The notes beneath the pieces are model-generated. The model did not search any database. It saw only the letters and a list, made by a program, of their open reading frames with translations, and was not told the DNA's origin. From assembly GCF_000188035.1 (NCBI RefSeq), contig NZ_AEUY02000005.1, forward strand, positions 682,001 to 746,000: DNA of 64,000 nt, written 5' to 3'. The number at the start of each line of letters is the position of its first letter. The first letter of the stretch is position 1. Origin of the DNA: Streptococcus pseudoporcinus LQ 940-04 (GTDB lineage Bacteria > Bacillota > Bacilli > Lactobacillales > Streptococcaceae). A program made the translations under genes and the position numbers. This document shows positions 28,130-38,310 of the stretch, piece by piece.

Positions 28130-29656
28130 ATGCATATTCACTATAACACAAATCAAACCACATTGCCACTTGAACTTACCTCTTGCTTACCACAAGACCA
28201 CATTGTCTTCACCATTGAAAAAGTGGTAAATGAATTGGAAGAAAACTGTTTCGCTGGCTTCTACTCTACCTTTGGTCGTCCTTCTTATCACCCTAAACTC
28301 TTATTATCTGCTCTCTTATTTGCTTATACTCGAGGAGTCTTCTCTGGTCGCAAAATCGAGAAATTAATGATAGAAAATATAGCTATGCAGTATCTGACTG
28401 GTCAGCTGGTGGTCAGTTATCGAACCATTAATCGTTTCCGTGTGGCCAAAGGCATGGAAAACTTAATTAGAGATTTATTCATTGAACTAAACCTTCGTCT
28501 CAAGATGGAGGACCTAGTCTCTCTGGACTGTCTCTATATTGACGGTACCAAGATTGAAGCCAATGCCAATAAATATAGCTTTGTCTGGAAGAAAGCAACA
28601 GCTAAATTCTCTGCCAAGCTTCAAACTGACCTACGCCGCTATTTTCAAGAAGAAGTCAGCCCTCTGATTCACGAGGCCATTGTTCTGGATGAACAAGAAC
28701 CAGTAACTGCTGAGCAGTTAACCGCATTTGCTCAAATCATCGAGGAAGAATTGGCAGACTTAACTCAAGACATTGAGGAGGAACCTGTTAAAGGTCAGGA
28801 TACACGCAAAGTTAAACGTCGAAAACTCAAGAAGGTCCTACGAAAGGTTAAGGATGATTTTTCAGTGCGAGCTGAGAAATATGAGACCTATCATTCTATC
28901 TTCGATGGTCGCAATAGTTTTTCCAAAACAGATACAGACGCTACCTTTATGCGGATGAAAGATGACCATATGAGGAATGGGCAGCTTAAAGCAGGCTACA
29001 ATCTTCAAATCGCTACGGAAAATCAGTTTGTCCTTCATTATGATATCTTTCCAAACCCAACCGATACTAAAACATTGATCCCACTATTAGATAGTTACCC
29101 ACATAATCTTAAGAGGGTTGTTGCAGATGCGGGGTATGGGAGTGAAGAAAACTTAACCACACTAGACAAATTTGGAGTTGAGCACCTGATTAAATACAGT
29201 ATGTTTGATAAGGAGCAGAAAAGAAAGCAGAAACACTCTCCAAAGCATCTCGATAATTGGCTCTACGATGACGTCAGTGATACCTACACACATCCTGATG
29301 GTTGGGATTATCATTTTGAATCTATCAAACATAGCAGAACAGCCACTGGATTCCAACAAGACATCAGGGTTTATCAGGCGGATTATCCTGATTTAGCCCC
29401 TCAAAAGTGTCTCTATGTAAACCAGAGATACCAAGAGTTGAAAAGAAAAGAGAGTCAAGCGCTTTTATCTGAAGAAGGAGGGCGAATCTTCGCACAACGG
29501 AAAGTTGATGTGGAACCTGTCTTTGGTCAGATAAAGGCTTGTTTGGGTTACAAACGGTGTAACCTGAGAGGGAAACGTCAGGTTAAGATTGATATGGGAT
29601 TGGTCCTCATGGCCAATAATCTACTGAAATACAATAGGAGAATGACAAAAAATTAA
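28130..29656 (+). CDS. IS1182-family transposase
   Basis: 508 residues, undisrupted. The N-terminal part has the DUF772-like pattern seen in this family (STFGRPSYHPKLLLSALLFA, YRTINRFR). Catalytic DDE candidates are in SLDCLYIDGTKIEANANKY, VVADAGYGS and the C-terminal RKVDVEPVFGQIKACLGY. AAAGG precedes the ATG. Full length and intact motifs suggest it is still functional and could act in trans on the short elements at 22333 and 41638. Confidence 0.92.
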   Translation: MHIHYNTNQTTLPLELTSCLPQDHIVFTIEKVVNELEENCFAGFYSTFGRPSYHPKLLLSALLFAYTRGVFSGRKIEKLMIENIAMQYLTGQLVVSYRTINRFRVAKGMENLIRDLFIELNLRLKMEDLVSLDCLYIDGTKIEANANKYSFVWKKATAKFSAKLQTDLRRYFQEEVSPLIHEAIVLDEQEPVTAEQLTAFAQIIEEELADLTQDIEEEPVKGQDTRKVKRRKLKKVLRKVKDDFSVRAEKYETYHSIFDGRNSFSKTDTDATFMRMKDDHMRNGQLKAGYNLQIATENQFVLHYDIFPNPTDTKTLIPLLDSYPHNLKRVVADAGYGSEENLTTLDKFGVEHLIKYSMFDKEQKRKQKHSPKHLDNWLYDDVSDTYTHPDGWDYHFESIKHSRTATGFQQDIRVYQADYPDLAPQKCLYVNQRYQELKRKESQALLSEEGGRIFAQRKVDVEPVFGQIKACLGYKRCNLRGKRQVKIDMGLVLMANNLLKYNRRMTKN

Positions 29657-29693
29657 AAACAGAGACTCACTCTAAATGTGAATCTCTGTTTTT
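29655..29693. terminator. Hairpin terminator inside IS right end
   Basis: 16-bp stem (aaaaacagagactcac and near-complement, one mismatch) with a 7-nt loop and T run. It ends the transposase transcript and, read in the other direction, lies 44 bp after the rpmG stop, where it may terminate rpmF-rpmG. Confidence 0.85.
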
Positions 29694-29736
29694 ATAGCTG
29701 AGAACTCTTTTTGTCCCAGACTCTCACTAGTTTCAA

Positions 29737-29886
29737 TTATTTAACTTCAGTGAAAGTTACGTGTTTACGTAATTTTGGTGAGTATTTTTTCAATTGAAGA
29801 CGGTCTGGGGTGTTACGTTTGTTTTTTGAAGTAAGGTACAAGCGTTCACCAGATTCTTTGTGTTCAAGTGTAATATTTACGCGCAT
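29737..29886 (-). CDS. rpmG: 50S ribosomal protein L33
   Basis: 49 residues beginning [18 protein letters not shown] and ending [11 protein letters not shown], a clear L33. It has no cysteines, so it is the zinc-independent (C-) form. GGGAG precedes the ATG. It lies 15 bp after rpmF in the same transcript. The IS1182-like element ends 13 bp beyond its stop codon. Confidence 0.96.
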
Positions 29887-29901
29887 GGTATCTCCCTTCT
29901 A

Positions 29902-30084
29902 TTATTTAGCTTCGTTAGCTTTAGCGATTTTACGTCCTTTATAGTATCCTTTAAGTGATACACGATGAGAACGTGAGAAATCTCCAGTAGTTTCGTCGAA
30001 TTGTACAGACGGTGCTGTTAATTTATAATGTGTACGACGTTTGTTCTTTTTAGCTTTTGACGTGTGACGTGCAGGTACTGCCAT
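29902..30084 (-). CDS. rpmF: 50S ribosomal protein L32
   Basis: 60 residues from the start [20 protein letters not shown]. The frame is open 13 codons upstream (30123), but GGAGG lies 8 nt before the ATG at 30084 and L32 always starts this way. The zinc-binding cysteines found in many L32 proteins are absent, the usual streptococcal form. First gene of the rpmF-rpmG pair, divergent from hisS. Confidence 0.97.
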   Translation of the reverse strand: MAVPARHTSKAKKNKRRTHYKLTAPSVQFDETTGDFSRSHRVSLKGYYKGRKIAKANEAK

Positions 30085-30305
30085 TGTTTCTATCCTCCGA
30101 TTAAAATGTTGGGCATTAGACATAAACTTTAAAGCTTATAGCCCAGAATATTTTTTGTGTCTATGGCTTTCGCCAACTTTAATATAGTAACACAACTTTT
30201 TTGTAAAGTAAAGTTACTTGACAAAAAAGTTTTTTAAAGCTCTGCTCTATCCAAAAAGCTTAGAAAAATGCTAAAATAAGAGTGATTAGAATGCAGAAAG
30301 GAAGA

Positions 30306-30325
30306 GAGTGTTTTTGTGAACACTC
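30306..30325 (+). promoter_or_regulatory. Hairpin in hisS leader
   Basis: GAGTGTT, 6-nt loop, AACACTC, 14 nt upstream of the preferred hisS ATG; the loop contains an in-frame GTG. No T-box is recognisable in this region. Role unknown. Confidence 0.35.
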
Positions 30326-30339
30326 AGGCACCAATTATT

Positions 30340-31617
30340 ATGAAACTTCAAAAACCTAAAGGAACGCAGGATATTTTACCTGAGGAAGCTGCTAAGTGGC
30401 AATATGTCGAAGCTGTTGCACGTGAAACATTTGAAAAATATAATTATGGGGAAATCAGAACCCCAATGTTTGAGCATTATGAGGTTATTAGCCGTTCTGT
30501 CGGCGATACGACGGATATCGTGACCAAGGAGATGTATGATTTCCATGATAAGGGTGATCGCCATATTACGCTTCGTCCAGAAGGGACAGCTCCTGTTGTG
30601 CGTTCTTTTGTTGAGAACAAACTTTTTGCACCAGAGGTTCAAAAACCAGTTAAGTTGTATTATATCGGGTCAATGTTCCGTTATGAGCGTCCTCAAGCAG
30701 GTCGTTTGCGTGAGTTCCACCAAATTGGGGTAGAGTGTTTTGGTTCAGCTAATCCTGCTACTGATGTTGAAACAATTGCCATGGCTAACCATCTTTTTGA
30801 AACATTAGGAATCAAAGATATTACCTTACACATCAATAGTTTAGGTAGTCCAGCTAGTCGTGCTGCTTATCGTCAAGCTTTGATTGATTACTTGACACCT
30901 ATGCGTGAACAATTATCTAAGGATAGTCAACGACGTTTGGATGAAAATCCATTGCGGGTTTTGGATTCTAAAGAAAAAGAAGACAAAGTAGCTGTTGAAA
31001 ATGCACCATCAATTTTGGACTACTTAGATGAAGAGAGTCAGGCGCACTTTGAAGCTGTTAAGGATATGTTAGCTGACCTTGAGATTCCTTATGTTATTGA
31101 TACCAATATGGTGCGTGGCTTGGATTACTATAACCACACTATTTTTGAGTTCATGGCAACCGTAGATAAGTCGGAACTAACTATTTGTGCAGGTGGCCGT
31201 TATGATGGTCTGGTTAGCTACTTTGATGGTCCGGAAACGCCAGGTTTTGGTTTTGGTTTAGGGCTTGAGCGGCTTTTACTTATTTTAGAAAAGCAGGGCA
31301 TCACACTTCCTGTAGCGCCTGAAATGGATGTTTATATTGCTGTATTGGGAGAGAGTGCTAATAGCAAAGCTTTGGCATTGGTGCAGTCTCTTCGTAGACA
31401 GGGGTTTAAAGCAGAACGTGATTATCTAGGACGTAAAATTAAGGCACAGTTCAAATCAGCAGATAACTTTAAAGCAAAAGTGATTATGACATTGGGTGAA
31501 AGTGAAGTTGAAGCTGGTAAAGTAACCCTAAAAAATAACCAAAGTCGTCACGAAATTGAAGCTCGTTTTGAAGAAATCAGTAATGATTTCCCTAGCTTAT
31601 TATCTAAATTAGTTTGA
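30340..31617 (+). CDS. hisS: Histidine--tRNA ligase
   Basis: 425 residues from the preferred start [14 protein letters not shown]. Class II motif 2 ([19 protein letters not shown]) and the histidine-specific motif ([13 protein letters not shown]) are present, with motif 3 at [12 protein letters not shown] and the C-terminal anticodon-binding domain after about 330. An in-frame GTG at 30316 would add 8 residues and has GGAAG upstream; family length favours the ATG, which has no clear ribosome binding site of its own. aspS follows after a terminator. Confidence 0.96.
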   Translation: MKLQKPKGTQDILPEEAAKWQYVEAVARETFEKYNYGEIRTPMFEHYEVISRSVGDTTDIVTKEMYDFHDKGDRHITLRPEGTAPVVRSFVENKLFAPEVQKPVKLYYIGSMFRYERPQAGRLREFHQIGVECFGSANPATDVETIAMANHLFETLGIKDITLHINSLGSPASRAAYRQALIDYLTPMREQLSKDSQRRLDENPLRVLDSKEKEDKVAVENAPSILDYLDEESQAHFEAVKDMLADLEIPYVIDTNMVRGLDYYNHTIFEFMATVDKSELTICAGGRYDGLVSYFDGPETPGFGFGLGLERLLLILEKQGITLPVAPEMDVYIAVLGESANSKALALVQSLRRQGFKAERDYLGRKIKAQFKSADNFKAKVIMTLGESEVEAGKVTLKNNQSRHEIEARFEEISNDFPSLLSKLV

Positions 31618-31625
31618 TAAATATT

Positions 31626-31646
31626 GAGGGCTTTAGCCCTCTTTTT
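31626..31646 (+). terminator. Terminator after hisS
   Basis: GAGGGCT, 2-nt spacing, AGCCCTC followed by TTTTT. Confidence 0.88.
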
Positions 31647-31719
31647 GATTGAGCTTTTTTGTGTTAATCATTGACGAGCTTTAATTCTCTTTAAATGGGT
31701 GGGGTTTTTAGATGGATTT

Positions 31720-31728
31720 TGTTATAAT
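31720..31728 (+). promoter_or_regulatory. Extended -10 promoter of aspS
   Basis: TGTTATAAT, 34 bp upstream of the aspS ATG, with no good -35. Confidence 0.6.
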
Positions 31729-31762
31729 AGTAAAGACTAAAAAATATATCGGAGATAACTAG

Positions 31763-33511
31763 ATGAAACGTAGCATGTATGCTGGACATGTTCGATCAGA
31801 ACATATTGGACAAGAACTTACTTTAAAAGGTTGGGTTGGACGTCGTCGAGACTTGGGCGGCCTTATTTTTATTGATTTACGCGACCGTGAAGGTATTATG
31901 CAACTTGTTATTAATCCAGAGGACACTAATGCTGATGTGGTAAAAAATGCAGAGGCTATTCGTAGCGAATATGTTATCGAAGTTCAGGGTCTTGTTCAGG
32001 AGCGCCAACAGGCAAATAATCAATTAGCAACCGGTTCTGTTGAGTTAAAAGTTACTGCTTTAACGATTTTAAATACCTCTAAAACAACGCCTTTTGAAAT
32101 CAAGGATGCCGTTGAGGTCGGCGATGAGACTAGACTCCGTTACCGCTATCTAGATCTGCGTCGTCCGGAGATGCTGGAAAACTTCAAGCTACGTGCTAAA
32201 GTAACACATTCGATTCGTAATTATTTAGATGATCTTGATTTCATCGATGTGGAAACGCCAATGCTCACCAAGTCAACGCCAGAAGGAGCGCGTGACTATT
32301 TGGTACCAAGTCGGGTTAGTCAAGGGCATTTCTACGCTTTACCACAAAGTCCACAAATTACAAAACAGTTATTAATGAATGCTGGTTTTGATCGTTATTA
32401 CCAAATTGTTAAATGTTTCCGTGATGAAGATTTACGAGGTGACCGTCAACCAGAATTTACACAGGTTGACTTGGAAACATCTTTCTTATCGGAACAGGAA
32501 ATTCAAGACCTCGTTGAAGGTATGATTGCTAAGGTTATGAAAGATACCAAAGGTGTTGACGTTAAGCTTCCCTTCCCTAGAATGGCTTATGACGATGCCA
32601 TGAATTTCTATGGGTCTGACAAACCAGATACCCGCTTTGATATGCTTTTGCAAGACTTGACTTCCCTTGTAAAAGGTCTTGATTTTAAAGTATTTTCAGA
32701 AGCTCAAGCTGTCAAAGCTATTGTTGTCAAAGATAAAGCAGATCAATTCTCACGCAAAGATATTGATAAGCTAACTGAGTTTGCTAAGCAGTTTGGAGCA
32801 AAAGGTCTAGCCTGGGTGAAGAAGGTAAATGACTCATTGACAGGTCCAGTTGCTAAGTTTTTAACAGAAGTTGACAACGATTTGACAGAAGCTTTACAGT
32901 TGGTTGACAATGATTTAATCTTATTTGTGGCTGATGAATTAGCTATTGCTAATAACACACTTGGGGCTCTGCGGAATCGTTTAGCCAAAGAACTTGATTT
33001 GATTGACAACAATAAATTCAACTTTCTTTGGGTTGTTGACTGGCCAATGTTCGAATGGTCTGAAGAAGAAAATCGTTACATGTCAGCACACCACCCATTT
33101 ACACTACCAACTGAAGAATCAGCACTGGAACTGGAAGGGGATTTAACTAAAGTTCGTGCTGTGGCTTATGATATTGTCTTAAATGGTTATGAACTTGGTG
33201 GTGGTAGCCTAAGGATTAACCAAAAAGACATGCAAGAACGTATGTTTAAAGCCCTAGGCTTTACAAAAGAGGATGCTAATGAACAATTTGGCTTCTTATT
33301 AGAAGCTATGGATTACGGCTTCCCTCCACATGGTGGCTTGGCTATCGGTCTTGATCGGTTTGTCATGTTGCTTGCTGGTAAAGATAATATTCGTGAGGTT
33401 ATTGCTTTCCCTAAAAATAACAAAGCAAGTGATCCAATGACACAAGCACCGAGCTTAGTGTCAGACAAACAACTAGATGAATTAAGTCTTCAAGTAGAAA
33501 GTCATGATTAG
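31763..33511 (+). CDS. aspS: Aspartate--tRNA ligase
   Basis: 582 residues, full bacterial type. An N-terminal OB-fold anticodon-binding domain (about 1-105) is followed by the class II core with motif 2 ([20 protein letters not shown]), the GAD insertion domain (about 285-420) and motif 3 ([16 protein letters not shown]). Whether it is discriminating or non-discriminating (tRNA-Asn) cannot be decided here. It overlaps the next gene by 8 bp. Confidence 0.97.
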   Translation: MKRSMYAGHVRSEHIGQELTLKGWVGRRRDLGGLIFIDLRDREGIMQLVINPEDTNADVVKNAEAIRSEYVIEVQGLVQERQQANNQLATGSVELKVTALTILNTSKTTPFEIKDAVEVGDETRLRYRYLDLRRPEMLENFKLRAKVTHSIRNYLDDLDFIDVETPMLTKSTPEGARDYLVPSRVSQGHFYALPQSPQITKQLLMNAGFDRYYQIVKCFRDEDLRGDRQPEFTQVDLETSFLSEQEIQDLVEGMIAKVMKDTKGVDVKLPFPRMAYDDAMNFYGSDKPDTRFDMLLQDLTSLVKGLDFKVFSEAQAVKAIVVKDKADQFSRKDIDKLTEFAKQFGAKGLAWVKKVNDSLTGPVAKFLTEVDNDLTEALQLVDNDLILFVADELAIANNTLGALRNRLAKELDLIDNNKFNFLWVVDWPMFEWSEEENRYMSAHHPFTLPTEESALELEGDLTKVRAVAYDIVLNGYELGGGSLRINQKDMQERMFKALGFTKEDANEQFGFLLEAMDYGFPPHGGLAIGLDRFVMLLAGKDNIREVIAFPKNNKASDPMTQAPSLVSDKQLDELSLQVESHD

Positions 33512-34445
33512 AAAAACAACTTACAAGAAAAAAGTAAAATATGTCATTAGTCGCGGTGCCAAAAAAGTAGGTTTGCTACATGCTCTGCGAAGCATTTCTA
33601 GAGAGAAATATGCAGAAAAAATTTCTGCTTCTATCTTATATGGGATTCTTTCTAGTATTGCTGTTAATTTATTTTTTCAACCGGGCCATGTGTACTCCAG
33701 TGGAGCAACAGGTTTAGCACAGGTTATTTCGGCAGTGAGCCATCGAACACTAGGGGTAACACTGCCAATTTCACTTGTTTTTTACCTGATAAATCTTCCT
33801 TTACTGGTCTTAGCTTGGTATAAAATCGGCCATAAATTTACAATTTTCACTTTTATAACGGTTACCATGTCCTCCTTTTTTATCCAAATCATCCCACAGT
33901 TAACACTGACAGAAGACCCTTTAATAAATGCCATTTTTGGAGGCCTTTTTATGGGTATTGGTGTCGGTTTTGGATTGAAGTCACGAATCTCAAGTGGAGG
34001 AATTGATATCGTCAGCTTAACGATCCGTAAAAAAACCGGCAAAGATGTGGGGCAGATTGCTCTAGTTCTTAATGCAGTGATTATGGTCTTTGCAGGTGTT
34101 TTATTTGGTTGGCAATATGCACTTTATTCAATGGTAGCTATATTTGTTAGCACACGTATAACGGATGCTATATATACTAAACAAAAGAAAATGCAAGCGA
34201 TGATCGTAACTGAACAACCTGATAAGGTTATAAAAGCCATTCATAAAAAACTACATCGTGGGGTAACGTGTATTAATGATGCTGAGGGGACTTATAAACA
34301 TGTGCATAAGTCCGTCCTTATTACCATATTAACCCAGGAGGAGTATATTGGTTTTAAGGTATTAATGTTGAAAACAGATCCAGATGCGTTTATCTCTGTA
34401 GCTGAAAATGTTCGGATAATAGGTCGTTTTGTTGAAGATGATTAG
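33504..34445 (+). CDS. YitT-family membrane protein 1 (DUF161/DUF2179)
   Basis: 313 residues. A basic N-terminus of about 40 residues precedes five to six membrane segments with the family motif [13 protein letters not shown], and a C-terminal cytosolic DUF2179 domain (about 230-313, ending [12 protein letters not shown]). Function unknown; DUF2179 resembles small ligand-binding domains. It starts inside the aspS 3' end (8-bp overlap) and is the first of three tandem paralogues. Confidence 0.88.
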   Translation: MIRKTTYKKKVKYVISRGAKKVGLLHALRSISREKYAEKISASILYGILSSIAVNLFFQPGHVYSSGATGLAQVISAVSHRTLGVTLPISLVFYLINLPLLVLAWYKIGHKFTIFTFITVTMSSFFIQIIPQLTLTEDPLINAIFGGLFMGIGVGFGLKSRISSGGIDIVSLTIRKKTGKDVGQIALVLNAVIMVFAGVLFGWQYALYSMVAIFVSTRITDAIYTKQKKMQAMIVTEQPDKVIKAIHKKLHRGVTCINDAEGTYKHVHKSVLITILTQEEYIGFKVLMLKTDPDAFISVAENVRIIGRFVEDD

Positions 34446-34471
34446 TGTTTAGTTTAACAGAGGAGGTTGGG

Positions 34472-35356
34472 ATGCCATTTGACAGTAAATTTGAACTTAA
34501 AAAATTATCATATATCATTGGTGGATCAGCAGTATATGCTTTTGCCTTTGTTTATTTTTATATGGCAAACCGCATCGCAGCCAACGGGATGTCAGGGCTA
34601 ACGCTTGTCGGAAAAGCACTTTTTAATATTGATCCCATTATTTCAGGCTATCTTATCAACTTACCACTAGTTTTTATCGGAGCCAAGTATTTTGGGAGAA
34701 GGTCTACGGTTTATACTGTAACTGGTGTCTTGTCACTCTATTTTTTCGTTTGGATTTTTCAAAAACTGCCTCTCTTGATTGATCTTAATCATGATAAGTT
34801 AGTGATCTCTTTGATGGCAGGAATTATAGGGGGACTTGGTGGAGGCCTAGTTTTCCGCAGTGGAGGAACAATTGGCGGATCCGATATCATTGGTAAAGTT
34901 ATTGAGACTAAATTTGGTTTACAGCTCAACCAAGCGTTGCTTGGAATTGATATTTTCGTGATGGTTCTATCTTTGACTTATATTTCCATACCAGATATGA
35001 TGTATGCGCTAATTGCTAGCTTCATGTATGGAAGGATTGCTCATATCGTTCAAAATGGTGGTTATTCCGTTCGGGGAACAATTATTGTTTCAGATTTTTC
35101 TGCTGAAATATCGCAATTTATCATGGAAGAATTAGGTAGGGGAGTCACTTATTTGAATGGTGAAGGTGCCTATTCTGCCCGAGAGAAGAAAGTTATCTAT
35201 GCCGCTCTGAGTAGAACAGATGTACGTGAGCTTAAAGAGGTGATAAGTGAGATTGATCCGAGAGCATTTGTTTCAATTTTTGATATGGATGAGATAAACA
35301 GTCCAGACTTCTTTATACCTAAGAAGAAAAAAAGGAAAAAGAAGATAGTCAACTAG
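34472..35356 (+). CDS. YitT-family membrane protein 2 (DUF161/DUF2179)
   Basis: 294 residues from the chosen ATG; a GTG at 34445 is in frame but AGAGGAGG lies 4-5 nt before the ATG at 34472. Membrane segments carry RSGGTIGGSDIIGKV, and the C-terminal DUF2179 domain ends with DPRAFVSIFDMDEI and a Lys-rich tail. It is more like the third copy than the first. A terminator-like hairpin overlaps its stop codon. Confidence 0.88.
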   Translation: MPFDSKFELKKLSYIIGGSAVYAFAFVYFYMANRIAANGMSGLTLVGKALFNIDPIISGYLINLPLVFIGAKYFGRRSTVYTVTGVLSLYFFVWIFQKLPLLIDLNHDKLVISLMAGIIGGLGGGLVFRSGGTIGGSDIIGKVIETKFGLQLNQALLGIDIFVMVLSLTYISIPDMMYALIASFMYGRIAHIVQNGGYSVRGTIIVSDFSAEISQFIMEELGRGVTYLNGEGAYSAREKKVIYAALSRTDVRELKEVISEIDPRAFVSIFDMDEINSPDFFIPKKKKRKKKIVN

Positions 35357-35386
35357 TTTGCTTCTCAAAGAAGCAACTAGTTTTTT
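35351..35386 (+). terminator. Terminator or attenuator between YitT genes 2 and 3
   Basis: Stem aactagtt/aactagtt plus gcttct/agaagc with a single bulge, 3-nt loop, then TTTT. It overlaps the upstream stop codon; the third YitT gene starts only 22 bp later. Confidence 0.75.
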
Positions 35387-35407
35387 ATCGATAGAGGAGG
35401 AAATGAT

Positions 35408-36289
35408 ATGACACAACTTCATATTTGGTTTGGACGCTTGAAAGCTTTGTTTATGATTACGCTAGGCGTCGCCATTTATTCTTTTGGCTTTGTTAACTTT
35501 AATATGGCAAATAGGCTTGCAGAAGGTGGAGTATCTGGACTGACATTGATGTTACATGCTTTAATGGGAGTTAACCCAGCCTATTCTTCTTTACTATTTA
35601 ACATTCCTTTATTTATAGTCGGAGCTATGATATTTGGACGACGTTCCTTGGCCTTAACGATTTATGGAACAGTAAGTATGTCTATTTTTATATGGTTTTG
35701 GCAGAAAGTACCGTTTGCCTTGGGACTGGAGCATGACATGATGCTAGTAGCAGTCGTTGCTGGTTTATTTTCAGGCGTGGGGTGTGGCCTAGTTTTCCGA
35801 TATGGCGCCACAACAGGCGGAACGGATATTATTGGCCGTATAGCTGAAGAGAAGATGGGAATTAAACTGGGTCAGACCTTACTGGCTATTGATGCTGTTA
35901 TTTTAATAGCTTCTTTAACTTATATTGATTTGAAACAGATGCTTTATACCTTGGTTGCTAGCTTTGTTTTCAGTCAGGTCCTAACCATTGTTCAAAACGG
36001 TGGCTATACGATACGGGGAATGATTATTATTACAAAACATTCCAAGGCTGCAGCCCATGCTATTTTAACAGAAATTAACCGAGGAGTGACCTACCTTAAA
36101 GGAGAAGGAGCCTACTCAGGTAACGAGTATAATGTGATGTATATTACTCTAAGTCCTAATGAAGTTAGAGATGTTAAACGCATTCTAGCAGACCTGGATC
36201 CAGATGCTTTCATTTCAATTGTTGATGTTGATGAAGTTATTAGCTCTGATTTTAAAATTAGACGTAAAAACTATGATAAGCCAGTTTAG
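35408..36289 (+). CDS. YitT-family membrane protein 3 (DUF161/DUF2179)
   Basis: 293 residues, same layout as its neighbours: membrane region with RYGATTGGTDIIGRI and a DUF2179 domain ending DPDAFISIVDVDEV. GAGGAGG precedes the ATG. Its N-terminal pattern (YSFGFVNFNMANRLAEGGVS) is close to that of copy 2 (YAFAFVYFYMANRIAANGMS), indicating a more recent duplication of 2 and 3. Function unknown. Confidence 0.88.
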   Translation: MTQLHIWFGRLKALFMITLGVAIYSFGFVNFNMANRLAEGGVSGLTLMLHALMGVNPAYSSLLFNIPLFIVGAMIFGRRSLALTIYGTVSMSIFIWFWQKVPFALGLEHDMMLVAVVAGLFSGVGCGLVFRYGATTGGTDIIGRIAEEKMGIKLGQTLLAIDAVILIASLTYIDLKQMLYTLVASFVFSQVLTIVQNGGYTIRGMIIITKHSKAAAHAILTEINRGVTYLKGEGAYSGNEYNVMYITLSPNEVRDVKRILADLDPDAFISIVDVDEVISSDFKIRRKNYDKPV

Positions 36290-36294
36290 GCACT

Positions 36295-36333
36295 AAAAAA
36301 GTTCTATATCCTCTTAGGATACAGAACTTTTTT
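36295..36333. terminator. Bidirectional terminator
   Basis: aaaaaagttct and its complement around an inner stem tatcct/aggata with one mismatch, between YitT gene 3 and convergent argS. Confidence 0.9.
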
Positions 36334-36334
36334 C

Positions 36335-38023
36335 TTACATTTTTTCTGGAGCTTGAACACCGAGAAGGCGAAGCGATTCTTTTAGAACAACTGCTGTAGA
36401 GTAGCAAAGTGCTAGACGACTGTCACGTTCATCAGACTCATCAAGAATGCGTGTATGGGCATAGTATTTATTGAAAGCTTGTGCTAATTGGATAGCAAAT
36501 TTTGCAATAATTGATGGATCGTATTTATCTGCTGCACGTTGAATGTTAGAAGCAAAGCTTTGAAGCAATTTAATGATTTCCCACGACTCGTCATCTTTTA
36601 AGGAATAATCTTTGTTGACGTCTGGTGTAAAATTGGCTTTGCGAAGAATAGATTGGATACGAGCGTATGTGTACTGAACATAGGGGCCAGTTTCTCCTTC
36701 AAAGGAAACCATCGCTTCAAGATCGAAATCATAACCATTATCACGATCAGTTTTAAGATCGTAAAACTTAACTGCACCAACACCAACGGCATGAGCGACA
36801 GCTTCCTTGTTTTCAAGATCTGGATTTTTAGACTCAATTTGAGTTAGAGCACGAGCAACAGCCTCATCAAGAGTCGGCTCAAGACGGATAATATTTCCTT
36901 TACGAGTAGATAATTTTTTCTTATTTTTAGTAACTAAGCCGAAAGAAACATGAATCATATTATCTGCCCAGTCAAAGCCCATTTCTTTTAGAACGGCTTT
37001 AAGTTGTTTAAAGTGGTGAGATTGCTCTTGTCCTACAACGTAGATATTTTTAACAAAGTTGAAGGTGCGTTGGCGATACATTGCTGTCGCCATATCACGT
37101 GTAATATAGAGAGTTGCTCCATCTGATTTTTTGATAAGAGCAGGTGGTAAATCATATTTTTCAAGGTCTACAATTTGTGCACCTTTAGACTCTTTAAGAA
37201 GGTGTTTATCCTCAAGAATTTGAATGCCTTCGTCCATTTTGTCATTGTAGAAAGCTTCGCCATGGAAATAGTCAAAAGTGACATCTAATTTATCATAGAT
37301 ACGGTTGAACTCAACAAGACTTTCATCACGGAACCACTGCCATAAATCCCAAGCTTCTTTATCACCGTCCTCAAGTTTTTTGAACCATTGACGAGCTTGT
37401 TCATCTAATTCAGGGTTTTCTTCAGCTTCAGCATTAATTCTTACATAGAGTTTAAGAAGCTCATCAATTGGGTTAGCTTCAATGGCTGCTTGGTCTCCCC
37501 AAAGTTTATAGGCAACAATCAGCATTCCAAATTGCTTGCCCCAGTCACCTAAATGATTAATACGGATTGAATTGTAACCAAGTTTAGAGTAGATATGTCC
37601 AATTGCGTCCGCAATGACAGTAGAACGTAAGTGCCCAACTGAGAATGGTTTAGCGATGTTAGGACTAGACATGTCTAATGTGATGTTTTGACCATCACCA
37701 ATATGTTGTTGCCCATAGTTAGCTTTTTCTTCAATAACAGCATGGAGCACATTTTTTGAAATTGTGGTTTTATCAAGGAAGAAGTTGATGTAAGGCCCAA
37801 CTGCCATAACCTTTTCAAATTGACTTGGGTCGATTTTTTCGGCAAGCTCTGCAGCAATCATCTGAGGGGCTTTGCGGAGCACTTTAGCAAGACTAAAGGT
37901 AGGAAAGGCAATGTCCCCCATGTCAGAATTTTTTGGTGTTTCAAGCAAATTATAGATAGTCTCTTGGTTCAATTCAGGAACCACTTTTGCAATCTCACTT
38001 GCAATCAATGATTTAGTATCCAT
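36335..38023 (-). CDS. argS: Arginine--tRNA ligase
   Basis: 562 residues from the chosen start [10 protein letters not shown]. The class I HIGH-like motif is SVGH at 128-131 within [17 protein letters not shown]; the KMSKS site is replaced by the usual ArgRS form ([10 protein letters not shown]). The N-terminal Add-1 domain and C-terminal DALR anticodon-binding domain ([15 protein letters not shown] onward) are present. The frame is open 9 codons upstream, but AGGAG lies 8-9 nt before the ATG at 38023. Divergent from argR. Confidence 0.97.
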   Translation of the reverse strand: MDTKSLIASEIAKVVPELNQETIYNLLETPKNSDMGDIAFPTFSLAKVLRKAPQMIAAELAEKIDPSQFEKVMAVGPYINFFLDKTTISKNVLHAVIEEKANYGQQHIGDGQNITLDMSSPNIAKPFSVGHLRSTVIADAIGHIYSKLGYNSIRINHLGDWGKQFGMLIVAYKLWGDQAAIEANPIDELLKLYVRINAEAEENPELDEQARQWFKKLEDGDKEAWDLWQWFRDESLVEFNRIYDKLDVTFDYFHGEAFYNDKMDEGIQILEDKHLLKESKGAQIVDLEKYDLPPALIKKSDGATLYITRDMATAMYRQRTFNFVKNIYVVGQEQSHHFKQLKAVLKEMGFDWADNMIHVSFGLVTKNKKKLSTRKGNIIRLEPTLDEAVARALTQIESKNPDLENKEAVAHAVGVGAVKFYDLKTDRDNGYDFDLEAMVSFEGETGPYVQYTYARIQSILRKANFTPDVNKDYSLKDDESWEIIKLLQSFASNIQRAADKYDPSIIAKFAIQLAQAFNKYYAHTRILDESDERDSRLALCYSTAVVLKESLRLLGVQAPEKM

Positions 38024-38266
38024 CTTGTTTCTCCTAAAATAGTTTGTCAATCCATTTTAACACATTTTCTAAAAATAAACGAGAGATGATTTGATAAATT
38101 ATACTGTCATTATCTTTCACGTAAAAATGTGATAAATCTAACACTTGCTTTTATTCTGAAAGTTTAAAATAAAATGGTTAAGTAGATTTTAAAAGGTTTT
38201 TGAAACAAGAAAAATATGATGGTTAACAAAAATATCGGGTAAGATGATGAATTATCACATTTTTTT

Positions 38267-38296
38267 TGTTATAATTTGAAAGGATAATTATACAAT
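38267..38296 (+). promoter_or_regulatory. argR promoter and ARG-box-like operator
   Basis: Extended -10 TGTTATAAT at 38267-38275. Just downstream, ATAATTATACAAT (38284-38296), read on the minus strand as ATTGTATAATTAT, resembles the Gram-positive ARG box. It lies about 14 bp before the argR ATG, so ArgR may repress its own gene. The rest of the 287-bp argS-argR gap is A/T-rich and holds no gene. Confidence 0.5.
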
Positions 38297-38310
38297 TAGG
38301 GTGGAATCAT

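Larger units (their letters stand above)
28004..29723 (+). mobile_element. IS1182-like insertion sequence, apparently intact
   Basis: 1720-bp element with terminal inverted repeats gagtctgggacaaaa (28004-28018) and ttttgtcccagactc (29709-29723). It holds one intact transposase gene with its own promoter and a hairpin terminator inside each end. No target-site duplication is evident (flanks aaat and tcac). Its right end is 13 bp from the rpmG stop codon. Family assignment comes from the transposase type and size. Confidence 0.85.

Noticed and set aside
30085..30339. T-box riboswitch upstream of hisS-aspS
   Set aside because: No T-box sequence, specifier loop or antiterminator was found; only a 7-bp hairpin is present.
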